Notes under the pieces: generated by a model
The model's database searches: none
What the model saw: only the letters and a program-made list of their open reading frames with translations
What the model was told of the DNA's origin: nothing
NCBI GenBank assembly: GCA_016193065.1
Contig: JACPSX010000038.1
Coordinates: 1-18,980, forward strand
Length of the DNA: 18,980 nucleotides
Direction: 5' to 3'
DNA from: Candidatus Tectimicrobiota bacterium
GTDB lineage: Bacteria; JACPSX01
Program-made: the position numbers and the translations under genes
Shown here: positions 1 to 6,361 of the stretch, piece by piece
How positions within the stretch are numbered: the stretch's first letter is position 1
Layout: every line of letters starts with the position of its first letter

Positions 1-23
1 TGAAAAATCGGTGCCAACAAGAC

Positions 24-89
24 GGGCTTCTTGAACAATGGATTGAAACGACCTTGCAGGTCGTCTCAATCCTTATAGGTTAGCCCCGT
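24..89 (-). repeat. Long imperfect inverted repeat at the 3' end of the zinc-ribbon gene
   Basis: The arms at 40-53 and 59-72 pair at 13 of 14 positions around a 5-base loop. An outer pairing follows (ACGGGCT at 22-28 with AGCCCCGT at 82-89), so the hairpin covers the stop codon and last codons of the gene ending at 80. No T-run follows the stem on the minus strand, so it is not a classic intrinsic terminator. The unpaired AAC (34-36) and GTT (79-81) on either side of the inner stem recall an attC fold, but the core heptamers do not fit the consensus. Terminator or processing hairpin is the default reading. Confidence 0.5.
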
Positions 90-967
90 TCGCGGTTGAG
101 CAACGTTGATAGCGCCTTGGTCAGTTCGGCCTCGTCCTTCAATGCTTGGGCGAGGCGCTCCGAGAGTTCGGAAAGTACGATACGGACGCTACTGGCGAGT
201 TCGAGACACTCCTCATCGGATCTGTCGTGAACCCCTTCACTCAAGGCACTATGCAACAGCGCAAGGGGGTTGTGCCCATTGATGAGGAGGCTCTGCGGGA
301 TAGCGGTCTTGACCATCGCGAGGGCCTTCGAAAACTGAGTCTCCGATACTGCCGCGTTGAGTTCCGAAATGGCGGTAGCGTCAGCGCCAAGTCTTTCAGC
401 GACTTTGATCACTTCGCCGATGATCCGATTCTTCTGGTTCTCGACAACACGTCGGTAGTAAATGAACGCGCCGACCCCAAGGCCCTGGTTCTCACAGCGT
501 CGACCCTTCAGGAACTCATCCCGGTCAGGTCCGATGAGCTTGATCAGTCTGGCGGGAGTAGGCGGCCCGAAGGTCGGTAGTTCACCGAACTTGTACCCCG
601 ATCCAGCCGCCTGCTGTCGCGCGTTCACCTTCGCAGCCAGCGAGAAGGTCTTCTGATTCTGTTGACAGTTCGAACAGCGGTAGGTCAGGTAAAAGAAGCT
701 GTAGTCGGTCAGAAGTCTAGGAGCATCGTCCCCCACGAAGCGAAAGAAGCGCGGGCCATTGCAGGACTCGTTCGTGCAGTGAAGCTGAAGCTCAGGCGTT
801 CGGATCTGGTCCACCTTCGTCCCGTAAAGACTGCTGTACCCCGCTTCGGCGAGATCCGGAACGCCGATGATCTGATTCGGCGGCGTGGACTCCAGAAACT
901 CGGCAAGGGGAAGGTGTATCGGCTCTCGCTTTACTGTGTTCGCGTCGTCGGCAGTAGGTGGCACCAT
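80..967 (-). CDS. Hypothetical protein with a zinc-ribbon-like Cys quartet (295 aa)
   Basis: I do not recognise this family. The visible feature is a CX4C...CX2C arrangement (Cys64, Cys69, Cys98, Cys101) typical of a structural zinc ribbon, followed by a mainly helical, charged C-terminal half (about 170-295) with no membrane segment or signal peptide, so it is probably cytoplasmic. The ATG at 967 is preceded by an AGGG about five bases upstream, which supports this start. An 82-bp repeat (987-1068) lies immediately upstream, and the gene ends inside a long hairpin. It stands alone and points the same way as all other genes in the left 8 kb. A nucleic-acid-associated or host-response role is possible but would be a guess. 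Confidence 0.7.
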   Translation of the reverse strand: MVPPTADDANTVKREPIHLPLAEFLESTPPNQIIGVPDLAEAGYSSLYGTKVDQIRTPELQLHCTNESCNGPRFFRFVGDDAPRLLTDYSFFYLTYRCSNCQQNQKTFSLAAKVNARQQAAGSGYKFGELPTFGPPTPARLIKLIGPDRDEFLKGRRCENQGLGVGAFIYYRRVVENQKNRIIGEVIKVAERLGADATAISELNAAVSETQFSKALAMVKTAIPQSLLINGHNPLALLHSALSEGVHDRSDEECLELASSVRIVLSELSERLAQALKDEAELTKALSTLLNRERG

Positions 968-986
968 AAGGCCCTCGTTCTAGGGG

Positions 987-1068
987 CTATTGAGTATACC
1001 GATCAGCATAGCACGGTTGCCGAAACGTCCCGCAACAGCCACGATTCTCTTGCCTTTCCAAGGAGTTA
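987..1068 (-). repeat. 82-bp dispersed repeat, copy 1 (pairs with 4699-4779)
   Basis: This stretch closely matches 4699-4779; both contain a CTATTGAGTAT start, a central CAGCATAGCACGGTTGCC and a GGGAGTT or GGAGTT end. Each copy lies about 20 bases upstream of the start codon of a minus-strand gene (967 and 4680). On the minus strand a TATACT sequence lies near the gene-proximal end, which could act as a -10 box, though no convincing -35 is at the right distance. Confidence 0.75.
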
Positions 1069-1131
1069 TCAAGAGATCTTCCACTTCCCCAACGGACGTG
1101 AAACACTGCCGTCATGGACGGCATAATCCAC

Positions 1132-1245
1132 TTATGGCTGCCGCAGGTTCGCCAACCCCGTCAATCCGTCTGCCGGACTACGAACCCCTCTCCCTCCTCG
1201 ATTCAAGACATGAGTGTAAATCGTCGTGGTCACGTCCCGATGACC
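1132..1245 (-). pseudogene. C-terminal remnant of an integron integrase (IntI-type tyrosine recombinase)
   Basis: Reading the minus strand from 1245 gives GHRDVTTTIYTHVL followed by NRGGRGVRSPADGL and a TAA stop at 1132-1134. The family pattern is the last catalytic box of tyrosine recombinases (the His of the GH motif and the nucleophilic Tyr of IYTH) followed by the THVL..GG.GVRSP.D tail that is characteristic of integron integrases such as IntI1, rather than of XerC or XerD. One residue is missing between TT and IY compared with the IntI1 pattern STTMIYTH. Everything upstream is lost: the match stops about 17 bases before the MITE-like element that begins at 1263. It is a non-functional stub of about 37 codons. 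Confidence 0.75.
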
Positions 1246-1262
1246 CGACGAAAAGGGCGAGG

Positions 1263-1540
1263 AGGGGACGTTGTTTCCGGGTGGACTTAACGATATCGCT
1301 CAAGACCCGGCAGATCATCGGATCGAGCCGCCCGGACAACCGCGGAGGTTGTCACCCCCAGAAATCAAGGAACTTGTGCTCCAGGATTCTCCATCTTGCC
1401 GATGGCGAGTTGGCAAAACAGCCTCCTTCTCCGAAAAAGAGGCTGGGTCCCGGGGGCATCCAATCTCGACTGTCTGGTCATGCCCTCTCATTCCCCCAAG
1501 GTGGTGAACCTGTCAAGTTCATGCAGAAACAACGTCCCCT
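1263..1540. mobile_element. MITE-like element, copy 1
   Basis: The ends are perfect inverted repeats, GGGGACGTTGTTTC at 1264-1277 and its complement at 1526-1539, with imperfect pairing continuing about 15 bases further inward (GTGGACTTAACG against ATGAACTTGACA). The interior aligns almost completely with 2584-2850; the main difference is about 11 extra bases near 1410-1425. No transposase is encoded, so it is non-autonomous. It abuts the integron-integrase stub and may have truncated it. No clear target-site duplication is visible. Confidence 0.8.
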
Positions 1541-1561
1541 ATCGCGCGCCGACAATTCAAT

Positions 1562-1669
1562 TCCTTCCCCCCGGGTACCCCGGGTGCCCTCTGGGCGTGC
1601 GGGGAAGGGCAGCCTGCCTGCCGCCTGCCTGTGCGTCACACGCAGACAGGCGCTTGCGGCGCAGGCAGG
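1562..1669. repeat. Composite REP-like palindrome with nested hairpin
   Basis: The left part (1562-1610) has complementary ends CCTTCCCC and GGGGAAGG enclosing CCGGGTACCCCGG and GCCCTCTGGGC. The same core recurs at 14114-14180 and, inverted, at 6304-6356. The right part (1613-1669) is a second palindrome with outer arms CCTGCCTGCCGC / GCGGCGCAGGCAGG and an inner hairpin of GCCTGTGCGT with ACGCAGACAGGC. It looks like one repeat nested in another. Confidence 0.75.
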
Positions 1670-1680
1670 GATGGGGGTGT

Positions 1681-1760
1681 TCTTCCAAATCAGAGCGGAA
1701 TCACTTCCGGAAGCGATATCGTCGCGGAAACGAAGATCTTTTCGTCAACGGAGTTTTCTG
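1681..1760 (-). repeat. Dispersed degenerate repeat (pairs with 6795-6867)
   Basis: This stretch aligns imperfectly with 6795-6867. On the minus strand both read as a short peptide-like string, EKIFVSATISLPEVIPL here and EKLLVAATTSLPEIIFL there. Neither copy has a start or a full-length frame, so I treat it as a repeat or a shared fossil of an unknown gene rather than a gene. Confidence 0.45.
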
Positions 1761-1788
1761 CCCCTTGACGACAGGGCGATCAGAGGGG

Positions 1789-2082
1789 TTAGAGCCTGCC
1801 CAGCCAATACTCAGGCCGGCGTCGTTGGTGTGCCACAGCCAGAACTTGAACAACCTCGCCGACCTCTCGGTACAAGATAGTGTATGGAAAGCGTTGCAGT
1901 GTGGCTCGCCGAATGTCCGGGCGCCGCTCTACTGGGTAACGATGCGGGGCCTGGCACACGTTCTCCATGGCAGACTCAAACTCAGCCAAATAGGAAGCAC
2001 CAAGACCTGGTTGCCTCGACTCGTAGTAGGCGACGGATTCGAGATGCTCTGCCTCCGCCGCTGTGTGAAACTCGTAGTTCAC
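1789..2082 (-). CDS. ParE/RelE-family toxin of a type II toxin-antitoxin pair (97 aa)
   Basis: The protein has the plasmid-stabilisation (ParE/RelE) fold pattern: an N-terminal strand (NYEFHTAAEAEH), a helical hairpin with YYESRQPGLGASYLAEFESA, and a C-terminal sheet with RRATLQRFPYTILYRE and VLAVAHQRRRPEYW. RelE members cut ribosome-bound mRNA and ParE members poison gyrase; sequence alone does not decide, though the long N-terminal helix pair fits ParE slightly better. Length is normal for the family. The start overlaps the antitoxin stop by 4 bases (2079-2082), implying translational coupling. The Arg-rich C-terminus is intact and no frameshift is seen, so it may be active. Confidence 0.9.
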   Translation of the reverse strand: MNYEFHTAAEAEHLESVAYYESRQPGLGASYLAEFESAMENVCQAPHRYPVERRPDIRRATLQRFPYTILYREVGEVVQVLAVAHQRRRPEYWLGRL

Positions 2083-2303
2083 CGGAGGAGCGCCCGAGCC
2101 TTACGCCTGACTTCTTCGGCCGGGATCGGCTGCACCTCGCCTCGATCAATCTCCCGCGCGCGCCGCTCCGCTTCGATGAGCCATGATTCTCTAATTTGTT
2201 CCTCCGAAAGCGACTCAAGGCTCAAGAGAAGCTTCTGTGCAAGCTTGGCACGGTCTTCCGGCGACAGGTTAAGCGCTTCCTGTTCAATTGCCGTCAAATC
2301 CAT
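2079..2303 (-). CDS. Antitoxin of the addiction-module component family (74 aa)
   Basis: This is a short, highly charged helical protein with the LSPEDRAKLAQKLLLSLESL pattern typical of the putative addiction-module antitoxin family (unstable antitoxins paired with ParE/RelE toxins). The C-terminal part (residues 45-74), rich in Arg and Glu, would wrap the toxin. It lies directly upstream of the toxin gene with a 4-base overlap, the usual antitoxin-first order. A GAGGTGGAG stretch just upstream of the ATG at 2303 is a good ribosome binding site. It probably autoregulates the pair, but no operator could be identified. Confidence 0.88.
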   Translation of the reverse strand: MDLTAIEQEALNLSPEDRAKLAQKLLLSLESLSEEQIRESWLIEAERRAREIDRGEVQPIPAEEVRRKARALLR

Positions 2304-2584
2304 AACTCCACCTCACTCCCAATCTCTTCGATCTCTAACGTATAGCTTCTTATCCCTAATGCCGAAGCGGAAGAAAAGCTAAGGTCACGCCCCCGAGGGC
2401 ATTGGGAATAAAGCGTGCTGGACAAAACCGCTGAGCGAAAATCTACCGCTTCCCATGGGGATTGTAAAGCGCAAAGGTGACGGAGGTGGGAGCAAAGAGA
2501 AGGGTACGGATGCGGGTTTTGAGAGGGATTGGGTCCGAGCCGATCCCTTCCAGGATTGTGCGGTACGACCCCAGACGGGACGAG
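2304..2584. other. Gene-free stretch without recognised content
   Basis: This stretch should hold the promoter of the toxin-antitoxin pair; TATACG on the minus strand near 2337-2342 is a weak -10 candidate without a good -35. Open frames here do not resemble proteins I know. The MITE-like copy 2 begins at its right edge, and the gene-free stretch continues through it to 2934. Confidence 0.4.
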
Positions 2585-2850
2585 GGGGACGTTGTTGCCG
2601 GGTGGACTTAACGATATCGCTCAAGACCCGGAAGATCGTCGGATCAAGCCGCCCAGACAACCGCGGAGGTCGTCCCCCCCGGAAACCTAGCAACCTGGGC
2701 GCCAGGATACCCCATCCTGCCTATGGCGAGACCTCCTTCTCCGAAAAAGAGGCAGGGTCCCGGGGGCATCCAATCTCGACTGTCTGGGCATGCCCTCTCA
2801 TCTTCCCCAAGAAGTGAACCTGTCAAGTTCATTCAGAAACAACGTCCCCT
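2584..2850. mobile_element. MITE-like element, copy 2
   Basis: This is a near-duplicate of 1263-1540. The left end is GGGGACGTTGTTGCC (one mismatch to copy 1) and the right end at 2836-2849 is a perfect complement of the copy 1 terminus. It is about 11 bases shorter in the interior. It carries no transposase. It sits just downstream of the AT-richer gene 2935-3681. Confidence 0.8.
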
Positions 2851-2934
2851 CGCGCTGCAAGCATCAAAAAGCAATTATGCAGGCCTGATCCTTCATTCCT
2901 TATAGGTTATCTGCTATCGCGGACTTTCATCGCT

Positions 2935-3681
2935 CTATAGAAACTTAAGGTAATCTATGTATCTAACTTTATAGCCATAGGCTTCAATGCCGTCTTCCAA
3001 TATATGCAAGAATGCGGCAAAATCTTCCGCTTCTCCGACCGAAAAGGCGGGATGCCTATAACGTCGCCTATCTTCATTAAGAGGCTTCTGCAAACATCTG
3101 CTTCTGAAAAGAGCACCTGATCTATTTCTCCCCAGTACCAGGCCAACGTCTTGATCAAAAAATTCCAGCATCGCATTCTGTAACAGTTTCTCTCCTTCTC
3201 CCGTGGTGATACTGACCCCTGAATCAAGAAGCAGAACAACATCCACGACAAAAGGAACAACTCTGTTGAGAGCCGAAGCCAAAAAGTTTCCTTTGGAGAC
3301 ATACCTGACGCTGTGGGGAGATGATTCGAGGAATAAAATACCATTGTCTCTGCAATACTGCATTATTTTCTCCTTGTGGGGGTGTGCGGAATAACATACA
3401 CACCAAGTGCTGATTCTTTTGGCAGTAAGATCGCCAATTAACTGTGAATCTCGTGAGTGATGTAAGCCGTGGTGCTCTGCGATGTTCTTGGCTATTATGG
3501 TACGTACCAGCGCACAACTTGCAAGAGTGAGACAAGCAGAATCGTGGCTTTCCGACTGAACTAAAACTACGGAGCTTAAGAAAGGGAGCATCAATTGTGA
3601 GATGCGCTCCTTCGTGTACGGCGGGTTGTCGTCATAGATGATCTCCTTTTGTTCCCTTCTTAGGAAGTCGAACAACCCCAT
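2935..3681 (-). CDS. Hypothetical protein, AT-richer orphan gene (248 aa)
   Basis: I do not recognise this protein. It begins MGLFDFLRREQKEI; this ATG is preferred over one ten codons upstream because GGAG lies 9 bases before it. There is no signal peptide; one moderately hydrophobic stretch (RVVPFVVDVVLLLDSG, about residues 138-153) is probably a buried strand rather than a membrane segment. Several Cys residues (near 51, 56, 92, 94) show no clear metal motif. Codon use is visibly AT-richer than all neighbours, which suggests separate acquisition. An attC-like inverted repeat lies just upstream (3715-3801), and a CAGATAAC identical to its core lies about 20 bases after the stop. This is what an integron cassette gene would look like. 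Confidence 0.7.
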   Translation of the reverse strand: MGLFDFLRREQKEIIYDDNPPYTKERISQLMLPFLSSVVLVQSESHDSACLTLASCALVRTIIAKNIAEHHGLHHSRDSQLIGDLTAKRISTWCVCYSAHPHKEKIMQYCRDNGILFLESSPHSVRYVSKGNFLASALNRVVPFVVDVVLLLDSGVSITTGEGEKLLQNAMLEFFDQDVGLVLGRNRSGALFRSRCLQKPLNEDRRRYRHPAFSVGEAEDFAAFLHILEDGIEAYGYKVRYIDYLKFL

Positions 3682-3714
3682 GATCTGAATCTCCATGCGG
3701 AAGAGCTGCAATGG

Positions 3715-3801
3715 CAGATAACGGCGCGGCGCGCCAGAGCAGCCAGTTGTTCGTAGGTTCCTATCCTCAGAACTCTATGCGGTCGCCCGGACGCTTATCT
3801 G
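3715..3801 (-). other. Candidate attC-like recombination site (imperfect inverted repeat)
   Basis: The ends CAGATAA (3715-3721) and TTATCTG (3795-3801) are exact complements, and the pairing continues imperfectly inward (GCG, CGG, CG, CC matches), giving an 87-bp site within the normal attC size range. On the minus strand it lies 28 bases after the lipoprotein stop and about 35 bases before the next start, as expected between cassettes. The right core reads GTTATCT, which departs from the GTTRRRY consensus, and the left core has G for the final C. It is a candidate only. Confidence 0.3.
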
Positions 3802-3828
3802 TTGCGAGCCCCGTTCTATTCACCGCGA

Positions 3829-4680
3829 CTACCTGACGACAGGAACCAAGTCTATCTTGTTGCCTGGTATTTCGCCGTCAGGCCAACTAATGACGACCAG
3901 TTCGTAGTGGTGGTAGTCTCGGGGTAACGCCCCTTTGTTGACTGTTTCGCTCACCAGGAGTCCGGTAGCTACATCGCGAACAAACGATGAAATGAAGACT
4001 ACCTTACCGTCCTCATAGCAGTACTCTTCGCCCGAAAAACCCCAAGGACGTTCACTCCACGTCTGAGAAATGACCAGACGGCTGAAATCCTTTGCCAACT
4101 GTGATGACACTGTGCCTTTGGGTTTTCCGCCGCTCAGGGCCACCAGTTTAATGTTCTTCGTTTCCGCAACCCTTTTGCCTGTTGTCAGGTCGTAAGTCTC
4201 GACGCGGGGAATCCCCAAACGAAGATCGGCGTCTTCATTCTGGAAGATGTACCGTGTTTCCCACCGTTGGTCCAAGGTGGCCTTCCGAATCTGAGCCCCT
4301 TGCCCCGTGAAGCGGAAGCGGGCCACGATGGAGCACCGCCGGCTTCCTTCGCATGGGAGGTCAAACGTAACCCTTAATCTTCGCTCCCGATCTTCGTCAA
4401 ACAATTCCGCCCCGTGAGCTACGGCGAAAGGTTCCCCGTTCTCGACAGTCCTGAATTTGGCCTCCGAGGCGATGTCATGCCCAACGTCTCCACCATACGA
4501 ATATGTTACCGAGATGGTGGGTGCAGAAGCGATAGAACTTCCCGGTGTCCTGGCAACTGCATGACCGCTTGTCTTCTTGTGATCACCAGAAGCCGTCTTT
4601 GTATCCTCGGTGCAACCAGCAACGACAAGAACTGCGAATAGGAGGGCGCATGCCAGCCTTCTCAGCAGGGCTTTCATCAT
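3829..4680 (-). CDS. Putative secreted lipoprotein of unknown function (283 aa)
   Basis: The N-terminus is a classic lipoprotein signal: a basic start (MMKALLRRLA), a hydrophobic core, and the lipobox VAGC with Cys23 as the lipidation site. The mature protein begins with a Ser/Thr/Lys-rich linker and then a mainly beta, soluble domain with no recognised family, including two Cys (GSRRCS and DLPCEG) that may form a disulfide. Release to the outer membrane or periplasm is expected. The start is supported by GGAGGATA just upstream of the ATG at 4680, although the second Met is equally possible. A dispersed repeat lies directly upstream (4699-4779) and an attC-like site downstream, so it could be a cassette gene. 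Confidence 0.75.
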   Translation of the reverse strand: MMKALLRRLACALLFAVLVVAGCTEDTKTASGDHKKTSGHAVARTPGSSIASAPTISVTYSYGGDVGHDIASEAKFRTVENGEPFAVAHGAELFDEDRERRLRVTFDLPCEGSRRCSIVARFRFTGQGAQIRKATLDQRWETRYIFQNEDADLRLGIPRVETYDLTTGKRVAETKNIKLVALSGGKPKGTVSSQLAKDFSRLVISQTWSERPWGFSGEEYCYEDGKVVFISSFVRDVATGLLVSETVNKGALPRDYHHYELVVISWPDGEIPGNKIDLVPVVR

Positions 4681-4698
4681 TATCCTCCTTCCTGCGAA

Positions 4699-4779
4699 CT
4701 ATTGAGTATGCTGGTCAGCATAGCACGGTTGCCAAAACTTCCCACAACAGCCCCGCTTCTCTTGCCCTTCCAGGGAGTT
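4699..4779 (-). repeat. Dispersed repeat, copy 2 (pairs with 987-1068)
   Basis: See 987-1068. This copy lies 19 bases upstream of the lipoprotein start. CATACT replaces TATACT at the putative -10 position, and TTGGCA lies 19 bases further upstream, so a weak promoter carried by the repeat is conceivable. Confidence 0.75.
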
Positions 4780-4984
4780 GAGAAAACACATCCCGCCTGA
4801 GCGCACTTCATGAGAAACAATCTCTGCGATCCATCCCCGACTTTCTGGTGGAGCAAGAGTTTAACCCGAAGAGGAGCTGGTAGTTGTCGGTGGGCCAATT
4901 TTAACCCCTTCCGGTCTGGGGGCACAAGGGGATTTTTCAGCGTCCGGAACGATTCCAAAGCCCTCGGGGGGGGCGGGAGGTCTT
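4780..4984. other. Gene-free stretch without recognised content
   Basis: No plausible gene, RNA or site was found. A frame that opens here on the minus strand continues through the 4699-4779 repeat and has no family resemblance. Runs such as GGGGGGGGCGGG near 4966-4978 are unlike the rest of the window. Confidence 0.4.
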
Positions 4985-5017
4985 CCGTTCATCCTTCGAC
5001 ACACTCAGGACGAACGG
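4985..5017. repeat. REP-like palindrome (CCGTTC...GAACGG type), unit 1
   Basis: The arms CCGTTCATCCT and AGGACGAACGG pair with a single mismatch around an 11-base loop containing TCGACACACTC. This belongs to the widespread bacterial intergenic palindrome family that reads CGTTCGTCCTGAGC..GTCGAA. Confidence 0.8.
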
Positions 5018-5049
5018 AGGAAGTCTTGAAATTGCTGAGGATTTACCGC

Positions 5050-5078
5050 TTGTGGTTCGACAGGCTCACCACGAACGG
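5050..5078. repeat. REP-like palindrome (GTGGTTCGACAGGCTCACCAC type), unit 2
   Basis: This is the partner unit of 4985-5017: GTGG and CCAC arms enclose TTCGACAGGCTCA, followed by GAACGG. The two units are separated by about 30 bases, a typical paired REP layout, downstream of mazF. Confidence 0.75.
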
Positions 5079-5143
5079 AAAAGGTCCGATGGAGGAAAGG
5101 CCCCCTGAATGTAGGGAGGACTTTCAAGTTGCTCCTCATCAGG

Positions 5144-5488
5144 TCAGGGAACAAACATTTCCTGCAGAACCGCCAGTACTGAAGCCACCGCGCTGGGTGC
5201 TAAGCGTCCCAATGGTCTCACCAATCGCTCGGTGTCAACCGTGCGTAACTGGTCGACTGCAACGAATCCCGCCCGCCCCTGAAAGCGGCATCGAACGCGC
5301 CATGGATAGGCACGTCCTCCCGTTGTCATAGGGGCGACAATTACTGTGCGAAGATGATGATTCAATTCGTCAGGAGAAACCACGAGGCAGGGACGCGTCT
5401 TGCGAATTTCGCTGCCGCGCGTGGGATCGAGCTGGACCAGGTAAACCTCGCCGCGAAACGGGGTGTCCCGCTCTATCGCCACTCCCAT
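5144..5488 (-). CDS. mazF: MazF/PemK-family mRNA interferase toxin (114 aa)
   Basis: The protein has the diagnostic MazF pattern: FRGEVYLVQLDPTRGSEIRKTRPCLVVS (split here at Pro22), the GSEIRKTRP loop with the conserved Arg, then VIVAPMTT with the catalytic-region Thr, and VAVDQLRTVDTERLV near the C-terminus. Family members are sequence-specific endoribonucleases that cleave free mRNA and are neutralised by the upstream antitoxin. Length is normal and no defect is visible. The start at 5488 overlaps the mazE frame by 16 bases, which implies coupled translation. A pair of REP palindromes lies 66 bases downstream and may serve as the transcript end. Confidence 0.93.
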   Translation of the reverse strand: MGVAIERDTPFRGEVYLVQLDPTRGSEIRKTRPCLVVSPDELNHHLRTVIVAPMTTGGRAYPWRVRCRFQGRAGFVAVDQLRTVDTERLVRPLGRLAPSAVASVLAVLQEMFVP

Positions 5489-5724
5489 TCCTCTTCGTCA
5501 AACCGCGTCGTTGTCGGCGGGTCAAGAAGCCGGTCGTCGCCCTGCTTCCGCATCCGCCGGGCTGCAGCCGCCCAACCTGCCCGAGGTCGGGCCGCTCTGC
5601 GTATCACAATGCGCCCAGGCTCGGCTTGCAGTTCGACTTCGTCCGGGAGCTGAGATTCCTCCAACAGCACCTTGGGGAGGCGTATACCGCGTGAATTACC
5701 GATCCGCACAATGCGAGTCTTCAT
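5473..5724 (-). CDS. mazE: MazE-type AbrB-fold antitoxin (83 aa)
   Basis: The N-terminal half is a textbook SpoVT/AbrB swapped-hairpin DNA-binding domain (KTRIVRIGNSRGIRLPKVLL, residues 2-21, then the beta segment to residue 47). The C-terminal half (residues 48-83) is an extended, Arg- then acid-rich tail ending DEEEWEWR, which would occupy the MazF active groove. It is the first gene of the pair. GAGGTG seven bases upstream of the ATG at 5724 is the ribosome binding site, and a good promoter lies just before it. Autorepression through the AbrB domain is expected from the family. Confidence 0.92.
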   Translation of the reverse strand: MKTRIVRIGNSRGIRLPKVLLEESQLPDEVELQAEPGRIVIRRAARPRAGWAAAARRMRKQGDDRLLDPPTTTRFDEEEWEWR

Positions 5725-5749
5725 CAGACACCTCAGTCAACGTGCTTAT

Positions 5750-5779
5750 ATTGTAATCACGCAGCAAACCGGTTGGCAA
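5750..5779 (-). promoter_or_regulatory. Likely sigma-70 promoter for mazEF
   Basis: On the minus strand TTGCCA (5774-5779) and TACAAT (5750-5755) are separated by 18 bases, with the -10 box 26 bases before the mazE ATG. This is the best promoter match in the left part of the window. Confidence 0.5.
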
Positions 5780-5833
5780 GAGCATTCATGAGGGGGTATT
5801 TCCCGCTGCGTACGGGGGATTGGTCTTGCCGTC

Positions 5834-6250
5834 TCAATGATTGGCGGGGCGGGCGGACACGAACCACTCCTTGCCCTGACGCCCGGGGGCCGAGTTCGAT
5901 GGCTCGTACGCCGTGAGGAACGAAAAGAAAGGGCCGAAGAGGCGCTCGATTTCGTCGCGCCGGACCGGGAAAGGTGGGCCGCCCGTGCCATCCCGCACCG
6001 GCCAGAAGTTTGCCAGAAAGTAACCTCCGGGTTTCAGGATCTGGAGAACCATCTGGACATACTCGGGGCGCCTCTTGGGATAGCCCAGCCGGGAGAAGAG
6101 TCAGGGGGGGCGGATCTTTTTTCAAGTGAGCGACCAGTGGAGGTGTACCCGCACCCAGCTCCTAGTGGTCCTTATTGCTGTTGTAGAGAGTTTCCCAGAA
6201 CTACGGGTCACTCACAGAAGATCCGGGAGGGTGAGCAACTGTCTATTCAC
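5834..6250 (-). pseudogene. Deleted, degraded copy of a TPMT-type methyltransferase
   Basis: The sequence aligns with 8184-8818 over its whole length but lacks about 218 bases of the middle, including the SAM-binding motif I segment. A stop also replaces the Trp of the DHW motif (TAG on the minus strand), with a second TAG a few codons from the start. The C-terminal frame is the better preserved one: QILKPGGYFLANFWPVRDGT, then FGPFFSFLTAYEPSN and GRQGKEWFVSARPANH. The start region keeps the GTG that overlaps the end of pdxA in the other copy. Different lesions in the two copies show independent decay after duplication. It lies upstream of mazEF and cannot make an active enzyme. Confidence 0.85.
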
Positions 6251-6303
6251 GGTGCGTTCCTACGTACAGACGCCGAAATGTCTTTTACTTCTTGCCCGAC
6301 CGC

Positions 6304-6356
6304 CCCTCACCCTTCCCCTCTCCGCACCCAAAGGGTACCCGGGGAGAGGGATGGGG
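6304..6356. repeat. REP-like palindrome, inverted relative to 1562-1610
   Basis: The arms CCCCTCTCC and GGGGAGAGG enclose GCACCCAAAGGGTACCC. Its core matches the reverse complement of the 1562 and 14114 copies. It lies inside the duplicated pdxA-end segment (6251-6405), so it arrived after the duplication or replaced part of it. Confidence 0.75.
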
Positions 6357-6361
6357 AAAGG

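Noticed and set aside
40-53. GGATTGAAAC, similar to the end of some CRISPR repeats
   Set aside because: It occurs once, as one arm of a hairpin, with no spaced direct repeats and no cas genes.
990-1880. Long plus-strand open frame (296 codons)
   Set aside because: It runs through the integrase stub, the MITE-like element and REP palindromes, with no family resemblance; it is an artefact of GC-rich repeats.
70-2910. TCCTTATAGGTTA shared at 70-82 and 2898-2910, both just after a gene
   Set aside because: A 13-base match is expected by chance a few times in 19 kb; similarity beyond it is short, so it is not called a repeat.
4680-4958. Minus-strand frame of 92 codons upstream of the lipoprotein
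   Set aside because: Its C-terminal part is just the dispersed repeat 4699-4779, and the rest has no family resemblance.
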